A DNA stretch of 64,000 nucleotides from Zymoseptoria tritici IPO323 (taxonomy: Eukaryota > Ascomycota > Dothideomycetes > Mycosphaerellales > Mycosphaerellaceae): positions 1,054,001 through 1,118,000 of the forward strand of contig NC_018210.1 of NCBI RefSeq assembly GCF_000219625.1. Direction: 5' to 3'. The translations under genes and the position numbers were made by a program. Positions 32,547 through 42,808 of the stretch are shown one piece after another. Each line of letters starts with the position of its first letter. The stretch's first letter is position 1. The notes below the pieces were generated by a model. That model was not told where the DNA came from. It ran no database searches and saw only the letters and a program-made list of their open reading frames with translations.

Positions 32547-33371
32547 GTGCGAGGTGATATGGATCACGATCAAGACGAAGGCGACGAAATGAAGTGCTTT
32601 CAGACAAGCGGAAAATGAAGCTCCATTAAGGCGGGAAGGAAAGCTCTACAAAGGCTACTCCCAGAGTGATCGAGTCTTCACAAAGGGATTGTTTTGGCCA
32701 AAGGTTTTGCGGAGCATCCGATTGAATTCCACTGCACCACATGTCTTTGCAAGAATATCGGATCTGGAATTGACTTGGACATGGCATCATACTGGGTCGA
32801 CGCTCGGGTTCACGGGCAAAATTCATTCGAGCAGAGGGAATTGCGAGATCGTATGGCATGCGGACAATTAAGGTCAGTTCAAAAGTTACTTGGTGTTTGT
32901 TCCTTACTTCTACATTATATCAAATGATGTTTCACAAAGAAGCAAATAACACCTCCCTGCGTGCAGTATAACATTTCTTCGCCAACTGTGGAAAATGACG
33001 AGCTTGTTCCTACGTAAAGTATACCCACTTCAATTTTACACTCGACAGCAGTCTGCTAGACGATCCAGGCCTACAGCTCTATAACAAAAAGAACCCCGAG
33101 ATGTTTCGTTCGAGTGCAGTACCCCTGCCGCCAAGTGGAACAGACTTCCCATTTAGGAAGGAGCGCCTTGGTGCAAGCTTTCACTTTCGCGTCACGCCAC
33201 AACAACTCCCACAACACAAAACACGCCGGTGAAGATCAACTGTGACTTGGAGAATCACGCTCGTAAGGCGATCCGTCCTACTGAGGACATTTCCATCTCG
33301 TCTTCCTTTTCCTTTCCTTCTTACAGCCAAACGACAGCTCTTCCCAGTGCAGTCAACAGTCTGCAGTCATC
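32547..33371. other. Intergenic between the two subfamilies of the array
   Basis: About 820 bp with no recognisable gene or paralogue remnant by eye. Confidence 0.45.
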
Positions 33372-34063
33372 ATGGCCAAGCTGACCGAAAGCCCTTTGAA
33401 GCTGTCGAGCATATCGCCGCCAGACGAACAGGCCGCTTACCAGACCGCGGACCCCCTAGTCAGCATCGCGTCCGCCCTGAAGCCTGCAGCTCCACCATTT
33501 GCCGTTGTACCATCAGTACCAACTGCAGAGTCGCTGCGAGAGGCTCTCGAGAGTCTTCCGCAGGAGCTCTACAAGATGGTGTACGACCTCACCTTCACCG
33601 TAAAGACAGGTGCACGCGACATCACCTCGCAAAAACTCAACGACCTCAAGCTCTTGCGCGTCGACCGAGCCAGTCGGAAGAAGTACGCAGAGACCTACTA
33701 CGGTGGAGGCTCCAAGTTCTACTTCCCATGCGACTACTACGACAAGAAAATTCGCGACCTCATTGCTGACTGGCTGCAGTGTCTGTCGAAGAACGAGAGA
33801 GCTCTCGTCGAGGTTGTGATGATCTGCATAGAGACTGAGAGCCCGTTCTATCCGGAGTTCTTTGAGAATTGCAGCGCGGATATGGGACTCACTCGTCCGA
33901 TACGAGTGATCTATACTCATGAGGTAAGCCGGCAACGGAAGATGTTGTGAAGTTGAATGCTAACACTGCCCAGGCGTCGGAGAAAATACCCGACGTTTAT
34001 GTTCGTGGTGTGAGCGATCACGGAGATCTTGAGATCTACGACTCGGACGGTGTGAAAATATGA
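33372..34063 (+). CDS. Tandem-array protein 5, F-box-like family, subfamily II, one intron
   Basis: Exons 33372-33923 and 33974-34063 give 213 residues. The 50-bp intron has GTAAGC, a GCTAAC branch site and CCCAG, and the frame continues IYTHE|ASEKIPDVYVRG. It is intermediate: LPQELYKMVYDLTFTV as in subfamily I, but then DITSQKLNDLKLLRVDRASRKKYAE and YYGGG, and a shorter C-terminal half without the GFC...GWQGR motif. Function unknown. Confidence 0.72.
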
Positions 34064-34863
34064 GTGCTGATTGACGCAAAGAATCTTGACGGGTGGTAAG
34101 ACTTGACCGGATGTACTCGTGTAGGTTATGCCGTAAACGTGAGAATGTACAGATAGCTTGCCAGATGAGAGGCAATATTCAGAGGGAGGCAAGTACAATG
34201 CGGGAAGAAAATGATGCAGTTTCTCTTTGTCGGAAGACTCTCATTGTGTATGTCCTGCTTTAGTAACTCTGCTGCCTTTGCATACGCACACCATCAAAGA
34301 GGTTCTTTGTCGCTGCCTCTTTAGACGCTCCGCTTCTCCATTCTCTGACGTGTTCAACGGTGTGTTCTGCTTGAGGTCGCCCTGCTGGCCCGATTGGACC
34401 ACCATGAACTGTTGCAGAAGTCTCCCGCCACTTTGGGAATCGAGACCGCTTTTGAAGATGGGAACTTACTGCCTGCTGGCGCGACCCGCTGGTTCAAAGC
34501 CTTACGTTGTCGTACCAGTAGTCGGTCGGCTGAAAGCCCTCGCGATACGCCTCTGAGACTGCAGTATCCCATTAGGAGTACGCTCAACAAGACCGCTCGA
34601 TGTCCGGTACACCCCTGACCATCACGACGTCAGCACTTTCAGACGTCTAACGCGACAAACCAAACTACTCGACAAGATATGGCTCGTTCGATTGACTCTG
34701 GGAGTTGACTGGCAGCAGGCACACAAGCAATGATCGGCAACAGACTCAGGCCAACCTGCTTTGCACGTGAAAACGCTCGGACCCTGCTGGCTTTTCCTTC
34801 CCTCATCTTTCAGACACGCTTCGACTTCGATTCAACAATTGACTGAACCATCCAGCTTTGACC
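34064..34863. other. Intergenic between array genes 5 and 6
   Basis: Only short frames (for example 34227-34556) without family motifs. Confidence 0.45.
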
Positions 34864-35388
34864 ATGGCGGAACCACAAACCGTTGTCGGCTCTGAGGCTA
34901 CTGGCAGCCCCTGCCCGGAGGACTTCCTCGCAGTGCTCCCTCAAGAGCTCCGCGACTGGGTTTACGAATTCACCTTCACCGCGGCCACTTCGACCAAGCA
35001 AGATCTCGACTCCCGTGTCGGTAGGGCCGAGTATATCGCACATCTCAAACTTATGCGTATCAGCAATACTACTCGCGCAAAGTATGCTCAGTCCTACTTC
35101 AGCTCACGCACATTCGCCGCCCGACATGGACGTTTCTGGCTGAGGAGCATCTGCCCAAGACATCGCGAAGCGCTCGTTGATGTCGAGTTTCGAGGCTGTT
35201 GGGGCGATCGTAGTCCAAATTACATCCAGAGAGTTTACGAGACGGCTCGTGTTGGAAGAGAACTCGGGCAGTCCTTGGAGAACAAAGTGCGCGTCCTCTC
35301 TGTAAGTATGCCGCATACCATGACCCAGGTCTCACGTGGCTGACACTACTTTCTTCAGCGCAACCGCAAGACTGGAGTATGGGAATGA
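34864..35388 (+). CDS. Tandem-array protein 6, F-box-like family, subfamily II, one intron
   Basis: Exons 34864-35301 and 35359-35388; 155 residues. The intron has GTAAGT, CTGAC and TTCAG. Without splicing the frame would end at 35343. Core: LPQELRDWVYEFTFTAA, a longer insert before HLKLMRISNTTRAKYAQSYF, SRTFAARHGRFW. The second exon is only nine codons (RNRKTGVWE). Function unknown. Confidence 0.68.
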
Positions 35389-35990
35389 CCGGACTAGCCA
35401 CACGAAGCGCAGAGTCATCTCGGCATCCTGGGACCACCCACCGGCACGTTTGAAAGCATCTTTGGGGGGCCGCGCCGCCGCGGGACAACTCAGGGAATTG
35501 GACAAGACGTATCGCTGGAATAGCTTGAGGGCAGCGCATACAACGATGAAGGTAGTAGGCGCTGTTGTCATCCACGTACGTTTGGCATAACAGCTGCTGA
35601 CCACTGATCGTGGATGTCTACTGGCCTTGCACGCGATTGGCATGAACTGCATTGGCCAAGACAAGGCGCTCTGCCATGATTTCAGGCCCCGATCAGTTAG
35701 CACTAGCATACCTGCCCGTGAAATCGGATCCAAGTGCTTTGCTAGATGCAGAATGACCGCGTGTCGTAAATTTTGTGTGGTGACGTCCAGAATTCAGGTT
35801 GTGTCGTTCCCGATCAGCCCCTGAGCGGCATACCACTTCGACGCCAGGACTTGTTGCCTGCACTAGCTCCAACTGGAAAAAAATGCTATAAGTGTCGAAC
35901 GATGCATCGATCCACATGCCATGCTCCATTTTCGTCCACACAGATATGAGCACCCTTGCTTCTGTTGCCGTCCTCAGAAAATCTCCAAAC
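35389..35990. other. Intergenic between array genes 6 and 7
   Basis: No gene seen. Confidence 0.45.
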
Positions 35991-36497
35991 ATGGCAACCT
36001 TGGACTATGGCGACTCGACCGCCTTGCACGCTATCCTCGAAGACCTGCCTCAAGAGATGTTCGACGATATATACCGACGGACCTTTTCCGCAACCACCGC
36101 TGCTGAACAGTCTCTAATCACGACTGCCGGTTTGGCCCACTACAACATCCACCTCGAATTGCTCCGAGTCGATCGAGCAAGTCGTGCACAATACGCCCGC
36201 TCCTACTTCAGGTCACGGACATTTGTCACCGACCACTCCTCCTGGATTGAATGGTTGAAGTCCCTGGCGGCAGAGCATCGAGTCAGTCTCCTGAATATCG
36301 AAATCCGCTTGAACGAGTCTCCAGAATATGCGAAACTCAGTGATGCAATTCGAAAAAGCATGCACGATCACTATCACGGCTATGTCATCAGTACTCTTCG
36401 GGCCCAGTTTGGTGAGGATCTGGCTGGCCGGCTGCATGTTGAGATCTGTCACACTCTGGCGCCTTCATTTGTTCCATCGAGGCCAGATGGATCATGA
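35991..36497 (+). CDS. Tandem-array protein 7, F-box-like family, subfamily II
   Basis: 168 residues from ATG 35991. The start context CTCCAAACATGGCAA is nearly the same as that of gene 8 (CACCAAACATGGCAA), which decides the start against in-frame ATGs at 35892 and 35946. Core: LPQEMFDDIYRRTFSA, QSLITTAGLAHY, LELLRVDRASRAQYARSYF, SRTFVTDHSSWIEWLKSL. Very similar to gene 8, a recent duplicate. Function unknown. Confidence 0.72.
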   Translation: MATLDYGDSTALHAILEDLPQEMFDDIYRRTFSATTAAEQSLITTAGLAHYNIHLELLRVDRASRAQYARSYFRSRTFVTDHSSWIEWLKSLAAEHRVSLLNIEIRLNESPEYAKLSDAIRKSMHDHYHGYVISTLRAQFGEDLAGRLHVEICHTLAPSFVPSRPDGS

Positions 36498-36698
36498 TCC
36501 GGAGAGTGAGAATGCGAATGAATCCAGCGTCGTCGAGGGCCTCTGCTAACTCCATCTCTACTCTCAGCATCTTTCATGTGAAACATCCTGTTTTTAGTTA
36601 GCGCCATATCAATCCCTGCTCCACGCGCGCGTTTGATCGAACTTCCTCCCGAGCAGACTCTTCGTCCACTTCCACTCAAGTCGAGATCCTCACCAAAC

Positions 36699-37244
36699 AT
36701 GGCAAGTCACGAATCGAACCCCTTCGCCTGGCCGGTTTTGCTGCCACGCTGCAGAGTCGCAGTGCCGAGGGCCACATCGTCGCTGGACTCCGCCATGGTC
36801 CAGGAATTTCTTCAAAAAGTGCCGCAAGAACTTTACGACAAAATCTACGACCACACCTTTACTGCGCGCGCTTCGCCCGAGCAGACCCTGATCACATCTG
36901 CCGGCATTACCGAGTACAAGACCCATTTAAAGCTGCTTCGAGTAAGCAAAGCGAGCCGTGCGCAATATGGCAAATCGTACTTCGCCACACGGACCTTTGT
37001 GACGAGGAATCCATGGTACCATTGGCTGGGATCTCTTTCGCTGGAGCAACGGGCACAATTCACCGATATCGAAGTTCGCATGAGCTTGTTCTGGCAGCAA
37101 CGAAGCTATGGCAGAGGTCCTCTGATGAGCCGGGTTACTGGCACCATCCTTGAAAATGTTCGACGTAACGTCACCGAGCACATTCGTGTCACGTTCGGCA
37201 AGGACCTGGCCGCTCGGGTGCGTGTCGCCGAAGACCGGTTGTGA
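36699..37244 (+). CDS. Tandem-array protein 8, F-box-like family, subfamily II
   Basis: 181 residues from ATG 36699. Core: VPQELYDKIYDHTFTA, QTLITSAGITEY, LKLLRVSKASRAQYGKSYF, TRTFVTRNPWYHWLGSLSLEQ. The C-terminal part ends HIRVTFGKDLAARVRVAEDRL, which parallels gene 7. Last of the eight copies; all are on the plus strand. Function unknown. Confidence 0.72.
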   Translation: MASHESNPFAWPVLLPRCRVAVPRATSSLDSAMVQEFLQKVPQELYDKIYDHTFTARASPEQTLITSAGITEYKTHLKLLRVSKASRAQYGKSYFATRTFVTRNPWYHWLGSLSLEQRAQFTDIEVRMSLFWQQRSYGRGPLMSRVTGTILENVRRNVTEHIRVTFGKDLAARVRVAEDRL

Positions 37245-37605
37245 TTTTGACGATGAGGGTACGTACCACGCGGACACGATCACGATGCAAGAAGTACGTT
37301 ACTTTCGGCGTATGTGTGGGGCGCAGCAGCTAACGGGTGTCTGTAGCGAAGCGAGGAGCACGATTCGAGACTCGGCCGGCGTGATCGGCCTGCGACAGGC
37401 AGTGACGGCAGACAGAATGTCTGCGTGTTCGGAGCGGATCAACATTGAGCTCCACAGAAAAAGCTGGGCCAAGCGCACGTACAGCAAGGAGGAGCTGGAA
37501 CACAAGGACCTTGTACATGCATAGCAAGATATGCAGGCAATCGGGTTTGACCGTAAGACAGTGTAATGCAATGGCATGGTATCGTCTTCGAATAAGGCTT
37601 TCTGC
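37245..37605. other. Convergent intergenic region
   Basis: Separates array gene 8 from TMA46, which run toward each other. No gene. Confidence 0.45.
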
Positions 37606-38637
37606 TCATGACCCTCCACCGCCCAATGCAGCCAGTCGTTCTGCTTCCTTCTCCTCGCGTGCAGCCTCGGTCTCCCGTCGTAGCGCATCCAGATTGAAGC
37701 CTCCATCATCGTCATCGTCATCATCACTCTCCGCCTCGGAGTCGCTTCCTTGCCAGTCGCCCTTCTCGAACAACGCCCTACCCGTAGCCTCCTTCATGGC
37801 CTGTGCCTGAGCCTCCGCAGCCTTCTTATCCAGTCGCTCCTTCTTCCACTTCGCGAACGTCTCCGGCGTGACAGGCGTCAGCGTCCCGCTCAACTTATGT
37901 CTCTCGCTTTCCAGGAAATCCTCCAACGTGAGTGTGTTCAGCGGCGACTTATCCATCAACGCTTTCTCCGCCGCACGTTGCTCCTTCGTCTTCAGCACGA
38001 ACCCAGGTGGGAGAGAGTGCTTGTACATGCACTTATCGCCACCATTCGGACATATCCAGAACCAGCCGTACTTTCCATTCTCCACAGCCTCGATGAAGAA
38101 TTTGCACACCTTGTCTGTTGTCGTCTTCGGGTTCCCGTGCTTGCTCATCACGACTTGTCGTAGCTTCTCTTCGTCCCAGTCTGCCATGTCGTCCTTCTTC
38201 TTGCCGTCCTCCTCGCCCTCTTCGTCTCCCTCTCGCATGTCCGTGTACAGATTCTTCTTCTCTTGTTTCCGCTCCACATTGAGGTCATGGCTGAACTTAC
38301 ACTTCCTGCCCTTGTCGCAATGGCCCTTTTTGTAGAATTGGCAGAGAATCGTCTTAGGATCGACGCCGAATGGAATCTTTTGTGTCTGAACCGGCTTGAA
38401 CAAATCAGCGACCTCCTTCGCAGCGGCTTCAGCAGCGGCCTTTTCCTTCTCTCGTGCGAGCTTCTCGGCCTCCTTCTTCTTGGCTTCGGGACCTTTTGCG
38501 GATGCTGTGCTGGCGGCGATTTGCTGAATCTGTTTCTGTGCGGCACCTCCCTTCTTGTTCTTCATGCCGAACGTCTTGTCCGCCACAGACGGCTTCGCCT
38601 TCTTCGGCTCATTGGTGGCGCCTTTCTTGGGAGGCAT
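37606..38637 (-). CDS. TMA46: Translation machinery-associated protein Tma46 (ZC3H15/DFRP1 type)
   Basis: 343 residues, single exon, start at 38637 (MPPKKGATNEPKKAKPS). The N-terminus is a Lys/Ala-rich helix. CCCH zinc finger 1 is C99-x7-C107-x5-C113-x3-H117, finger 2 is C178...C196-x6-C203-x3-H207, with a DFRP-type block between and after. The acidic tail has a run of Asp (SESDDDD-type). The family binds ribosomes and stabilises the DRG-class GTPase Rbg1 in the cytoplasm. Length is close to the yeast protein. Its divergent neighbour is OST4. Confidence 0.92.
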   Translation of the reverse strand: MPPKKGATNEPKKAKPSVADKTFGMKNKKGGAAQKQIQQIAASTASAKGPEAKKKEAEKLAREKEKAAAEAAAKEVADLFKPVQTQKIPFGVDPKTILCQFYKKGHCDKGRKCKFSHDLNVERKQEKKNLYTDMREGDEEGEEDGKKKDDMADWDEEKLRQVVMSKHGNPKTTTDKVCKFFIEAVENGKYGWFWICPNGGDKCMYKHSLPPGFVLKTKEQRAAEKALMDKSPLNTLTLEDFLESERHKLSGTLTPVTPETFAKWKKERLDKKAAEAQAQAMKEATGRALFEKGDWQGSDSEAESDDDDDDDGGFNLDALRRETEAAREEKEAERLAALGGGGS

Positions 38638-39135
38638 GCTGGGTGGTCGGCTTTATGAATCTCTGGAAATGAAGGTTCGTCTGGCTTCGTTGCCGATTCG
38701 GACGGAGGAGGACTTAGTATGCGATCGCTGGCGAGGGAAAGCTCTCCATATAGTCCTTCCTGTGGGTAGAGAGGATGGAGTGGGGGGGTGTCAAATGGCA
38801 CGCGAGGAGAATAGTCGCAAGTGTGTGAAGTGAATGAGTTTTGTTCCGTGACGTCGCGAAACTTTGGTGGGGAGCGCTTCGAGCCGTGCCCTCTCGAACC
38901 CCGGACAGCATTCGCCAAGAGGCCAGATCAGCGTGAGGCAGAGCTCCCTACAACAACGTTCATTGCACTTCGATCATTGACTTCAACTTGGACTTACCGA
39001 GACCAGTAAGTGGAAATATCAAGGTCATATCAATGGCCAAAGCTGACTAGCAAGAGATCGAACAAAGCGCTCCAATCTACACTCAAAGCTGCAACAACCA
39101 GCTTCGCCCTCTCCACACCATAAGCACTCGCAAAC
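38638..39135. promoter_or_regulatory. Divergent promoter region of TMA46 and OST4
   Basis: About 500 bp between the two starts, no open gene. Specific sites not identified. Confidence 0.45.
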
Positions 39136-39363
39136 ATGATCACCGACGCCTCACTCTACTCTCTGGCCGTCTTCCTCGGCGCGGCGGCCATGCTTCTCAT
39201 CGTCCTCTACCATTTCCTCGAAGTCAACTCCGACGAGCAACAACAAGGAACAACAGCCACAAAGTCAGCGACGATCAAGGACAACGCCGCAGCAGTTTCC
39301 GGGAGCACCAGCATTGGAAGCTTGAGTAGCTTGGGTGTGGGTGGGAAGAGCCAGAAGTCATGA
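39136..39363 (+). CDS. OST4: Oligosaccharyltransferase subunit Ost4, with C-terminal extension
   Basis: 75 residues, starting MITDASLYSLAVFLG. The single membrane helix (LAVFLGAAAMLLIVLYHFL) followed by an Asn/Asp-rich turn matches the 36-residue yeast Ost4. The protein sits in the ER membrane and keeps the Ost3/6 and Stt3 subunits together for N-glycosylation. The last 40 residues, rich in Ser, Thr and Gly, are additional to the yeast protein. Confidence 0.85.
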   Translation: MITDASLYSLAVFLGAAAMLLIVLYHFLEVNSDEQQQGTTATKSATIKDNAAAVSGSTSIGSLSSLGVGGKSQKS

Positions 39364-39521
39364 CGAGATAGAAAGATGGGCCGACGGAGTTGTGGGAATC
39401 ATACGTGGCAGAACGTAATGCATCGGGTTCAGGTCGAGAGGGCAGATTCAGGGCAGGTCGAGGTCAGGCTTGAGTTGAGGGAGCTTGGGACAATTGGGAA
39501 TGGCGTCTGCTCATAGCTTCA

Positions 39522-39719
39522 TCACACATTGCGCCGCAATGGATTGAATGGCTTCGTTACTCTGCCAATCGTGCTGGCGTATTCAGATCCGGCCAATTCA
39601 GCAACAAAGACCAAACGCTCGGTCGTGTCGTCGCGATCGGCAGCCACGTTTTGCAGATCGTCGTACTCCACCTTCTCGACAACACGGTACAGAAGCGGTG
39701 TCGGTTCATTGTGGGCCAT
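39522..39719 (-). CDS. Hypothetical 65-residue protein
   Basis: Opens with ATG at 39719 (MAHNEPTPLLYRVVEKVEYDD) and ends at 39522. Soluble, charged, no motif recognised. The amino-acid mix looks protein-like, but the length allows a chance frame. It could be a last exon. Confidence 0.3.
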   Translation of the reverse strand: MAHNEPTPLLYRVVEKVEYDDLQNVAADRDDTTERLVFVAELAGSEYASTIGRVTKPFNPLRRNV

Positions 39720-40053
39720 AGGTAGCGTACGCGCCGATCTGTGCAGCCATCGAAAGGAGCTCTCAAGTATCGTTGGCCAAAGCTGCGGCCTTTCAACACA
39801 TGCTTCTCTCGATCTCGCAGAACTGCTATCGATCTCGTTGGATGATTTCTCTTCTTCCGCCGTGTCGGAAATCCTGGAGACAAGTGACGCGCGAGAGGGA
39901 GAGCTTCATTGATTGACGTATTGCTCAAGCAAACGATTGACGGCCAAATCCCCTTCTTCACACACAATGTTTCCTCCGCGTCCATCCATTCCTCCGAAAA
40001 ACGACAGCAACAGCAACAGCACCTTGAAAACCCCATTTCCTCCTTCCTCCAGC

Positions 40054-40389
40054 CTAACCGCAGTAGGCCTCGCCGTAGCCTTCCAGGTCGGGGGTGCACT
40101 TGTGGCCTGCTCGGGGGCATTCCGAGGGTCGAGGAAAGGCGTTAGCAGAGTGCAAAGGTTGTGGCCTTCAGCTCTTATCACGAGATACGTACGTTGCCTG
40201 CATTTAGCGCGTCCGCATTTCCCAAACGGAGCATGGAGCTGACACTTCTTATCCCGTGGCGAGCATGGACTGCATGTCTGTAGACTGTAAGTACATAGAA
40301 GAATACTCGCATGCTGGAGCGGGAAGACTTGCGTCTGCCATGACCGAGGCGATGAGGACGAGAACGACGGAGAGCTGGAAGAACTGCAT
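40054..40389 (-). CDS. Possible small secreted cysteine-rich protein, frame unresolved
   Basis: ATG 40389 opens MQFFQLSVVLVLIASVMADA, a good signal peptide, then SLPAPACEYSS, and stops in this frame after 46 residues. In the next frame a Cys-rich stretch follows (TCSPCSPRDKKC, FGKCGRAKCRQ). It splices with GTACGT, a GCTAAC branch site and GAGCAG (intron 40109-40192) to RHKCTPDLEGYGEAYCG and TAG 40054-40056. Together this gives eight Cys and about 80 residues, an effector-like profile. The frame change near 40300 needs either an intron I cannot place (the obvious one is only 22 nt) or is a real frameshift, in which case this is a pseudogene. Confidence 0.4.
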
Positions 40390-41437
40390 GGTCGTTGATT
40401 TCCGTGTTGTGGCTCGTGATGTACTTGTTGTGCCGTACTTGTTGTTGTCGTTGGTTGTTGAAAGAGAGTAAGAAGTCAGAGGGCGCGAAGGCAGCCTTTA
40501 TGTCGTGTCTCCTCGAATCAAACACCTACAGCACGTGAATGTGAAATCATGCCATCCGGGGGCCATCCGCAGTCCCCTGCGGAAAAGAACTCATTGCAGG
40601 AAAGTGTCGCGTAATAAGCAGCTCGAGTCGGAGGCTCTTTAGACCATCCCAGGGACGAAAAGTAATTGTTGTGTGCGAGGGAAATTGCTGGGGACATGCC
40701 ATGATCTTCGCTGCTCAGACGACACGGCGCATTCACGAATCTCGCACAGACCGTCCCGTGCAAACGAGAATTAGAGATCGCGTTCCGCGTACCATGTCTT
40801 TCCTTGGTCCGGGCAGGCATCGGTGTTTGGTTCAGATAAGAATGATGCCGAGTCGCCGCCGTCGCCGCCGGGAAAGTATTGCTCATCAATTGCTCGCCTC
40901 GAGATTACCTCCATGGCTCCGCTCAAATCGCACCACACAACTCGGACTCCAGTAGCTCGCTCGGGGTGGTGTGAGCTCGAGGGACGAGAATTTTGTCGTT
41001 GCTTTCATTCCTCTTAAGGAAACACATCCTCCTCGACCTACATTCCCGTTCCCTGGCGCAGACTGCACATTCCAAGCCGGTGCAGTTTGAGCGGGATTAC
41101 GGAGGTATAGGGTTCGGGCGACACTTTGTGCGAGGATGACCAGTGTGGACGACTGATTAGGGCAAGGACGTGGGTGTTTGTTGCGTCGGGAAATCCCATA
41201 ATCTCACCTCACCGCCACGAAGGGTCAAGGCGGGTTCTGGCGTCCTGACTTCTGAGCTCCATTCGCTTGGTCGTGGCAGGTCTAGGTGCGGATTTGGACG
41301 GAAACCAATGCCGCGACATCGCTCAACCAGTCTCACTCAAATGTGGATATGCGAAGCTTGTGACCTAATTCTTCCACTGCTCGTGTGCATCGTGCTCTTC
41401 TGATTATCAATGCTGCATGCCTCCCGTCTCTCTACCA
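40390..41437. other. Intergenic, no gene seen
   Basis: Short overlapping frames on both strands without recognisable motifs. Confidence 0.45.
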
Positions 41438-42742
41438 TTACCACCTCTTACCTCCACCTCCACCACCTCTCTCGTCGAAGTTTCGCCCGGCCCGCTCTCT
41501 TTCTAATCGAGCATCAAACTCCCTCTGCGCCTCCGATTTCGCCAGCTGCCGATCCTCCTCCTGCGAAGAGAAGCTGAAAGCATCGCCGCCACCAGATCGA
41601 TTGTCGATGCTTTGACCTGGTCTCGATGGTGATGATTGACCTTGCTGTCCTCCAGCTGGAGCAGCCTGTTGCCGTAGTCTCTCCCATGCACTTCCCGACT
41701 GCTTTGTCGGAGGTTCGGACCGTGATGGCGTTGAGGGTGTTGTCGTGTTCGGCTGTACTGGACGTGCTCGTGCGGCTTCGGTCTGTGCCTCCGATCTCTC
41801 CTCCCTCTTCTGTTGCTGCGACTGCAGTGACTGAATCTGCGAATCGCTCAACATGCCGCCATCGCTCGCCGCGCCCTCATTCATGAAATCATCGGAGAAC
41901 GATCCACCCGTAGGGCTCATATCATCGGCAACTGGCTTTTGTCGCTGTGCTTGTTGCTGTCCCGCTGTCCTCCTTGTCTGCTCTTGCACTCTTTGCCTCT
42001 GCCTCGCCATGTCAAACGTCTCACCATCCCTCTTCCCTGCCGTCTGATCTACCTCTCTTCCTCCAGGCAGCTTGCCCGCTGCACGATTCGCTTCTAGCCG
42101 TGCTTTCAATGCCTCTGTGACGTCCTTCAAGCGCGGATCTTGGAATCGTCCAACGTTGCCCACTGTAATCGCATAGCTTCCGAAGAAGACCTGTCCTGCA
42201 AATGACCCAACCACGCCGTACGCATTAATCCGCAGGAAATGCCACGCGAATCGTGCCGGCTTGCCCTTGAGAAGTCCACCCGCAAAGCGATCCGGGTTGA
42301 ACTTCTCGCCCGGTGTCCAGCCAGGAAAGCGGAATTTCGCCTTTCCACGCCTCCATATGAATGCCGCAGCTAGTATTCCCAAAGGCGGTCCGTATGATGC
42401 GATCCGCATTGTCTTCGCAAGATGGTAGGCAGCAGCAGTTGCTTCGTCCTCCCGCAGAGGCCGGTTGAGTAGCTTAATTGTCTCATCGCAGTACTTTTGC
42501 GTCCCATCGCCGATGATTTTATTATATGCTGAGTTCTCGCCTGAGATGAGGAATGCTTTCGGGAGTTGATCTAGATTGATGTAGATTGGTTCGAGGCCTG
42601 GACGGGTGATGGGCCATCGTGTCGGCGAGCGGGTCTCGAGGTAGGTGGGGGAGCGGTCGCCGGAGTAGAGGTCATTGTCGTCGTCGGGAGTTGAAGAGTC
42701 GCTGAAAGGAGCTTCAGGTGTGGTGGCTTCTTCGAGGACCAT
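41438..42742 (-). CDS. Conserved fungal-type membrane protein of unknown function
   Basis: 434 residues from ATG 42742 (ACCATGGTC context, MVLEEATTPEAP); the open frame extends upstream but without an ATG. N-terminal acidic part, then a globular block (YLETRSPTRWPITRPGLEP, YCDETIKLLNRPL) and two hydrophobic segments (GPPLGILAAAFIW and AYGVVGSFAGQVFFGSYAITVG). The C-terminal half is low-complexity, rich in Gln, Ser and Arg, ending in a Gly run. I do not recognise the family; a mitochondrial or ER membrane location is possible but not shown. A copia element begins 66 bp upstream of the start. Confidence 0.7.
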   Translation of the reverse strand: MVLEEATTPEAPFSDSSTPDDDNDLYSGDRSPTYLETRSPTRWPITRPGLEPIYINLDQLPKAFLISGENSAYNKIIGDGTQKYCDETIKLLNRPLREDEATAAAYHLAKTMRIASYGPPLGILAAAFIWRRGKAKFRFPGWTPGEKFNPDRFAGGLLKGKPARFAWHFLRINAYGVVGSFAGQVFFGSYAITVGNVGRFQDPRLKDVTEALKARLEANRAAGKLPGGREVDQTAGKRDGETFDMARQRQRVQEQTRRTAGQQQAQRQKPVADDMSPTGGSFSDDFMNEGAASDGGMLSDSQIQSLQSQQQKREERSEAQTEAARARPVQPNTTTPSTPSRSEPPTKQSGSAWERLRQQAAPAGGQQGQSSPSRPGQSIDNRSGGGDAFSFSSQEEDRQLAKSEAQREFDARLERERAGRNFDERGGGGGGKRW

Positions 42743-42803
42743 GGTGGGAAATGTAGATGCAAGGCGGCTGTGATGTGAGGTGAGGTGGGTTGTGAAAGAG
42801 GTC

Positions 42804-42808
42804 AATGA
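42804..42808. repeat. Target-site duplication AATGA, left copy (copia)
   Basis: AATGA before the left LTR is repeated at 49143-49147 after the right LTR. Confidence 0.9.
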
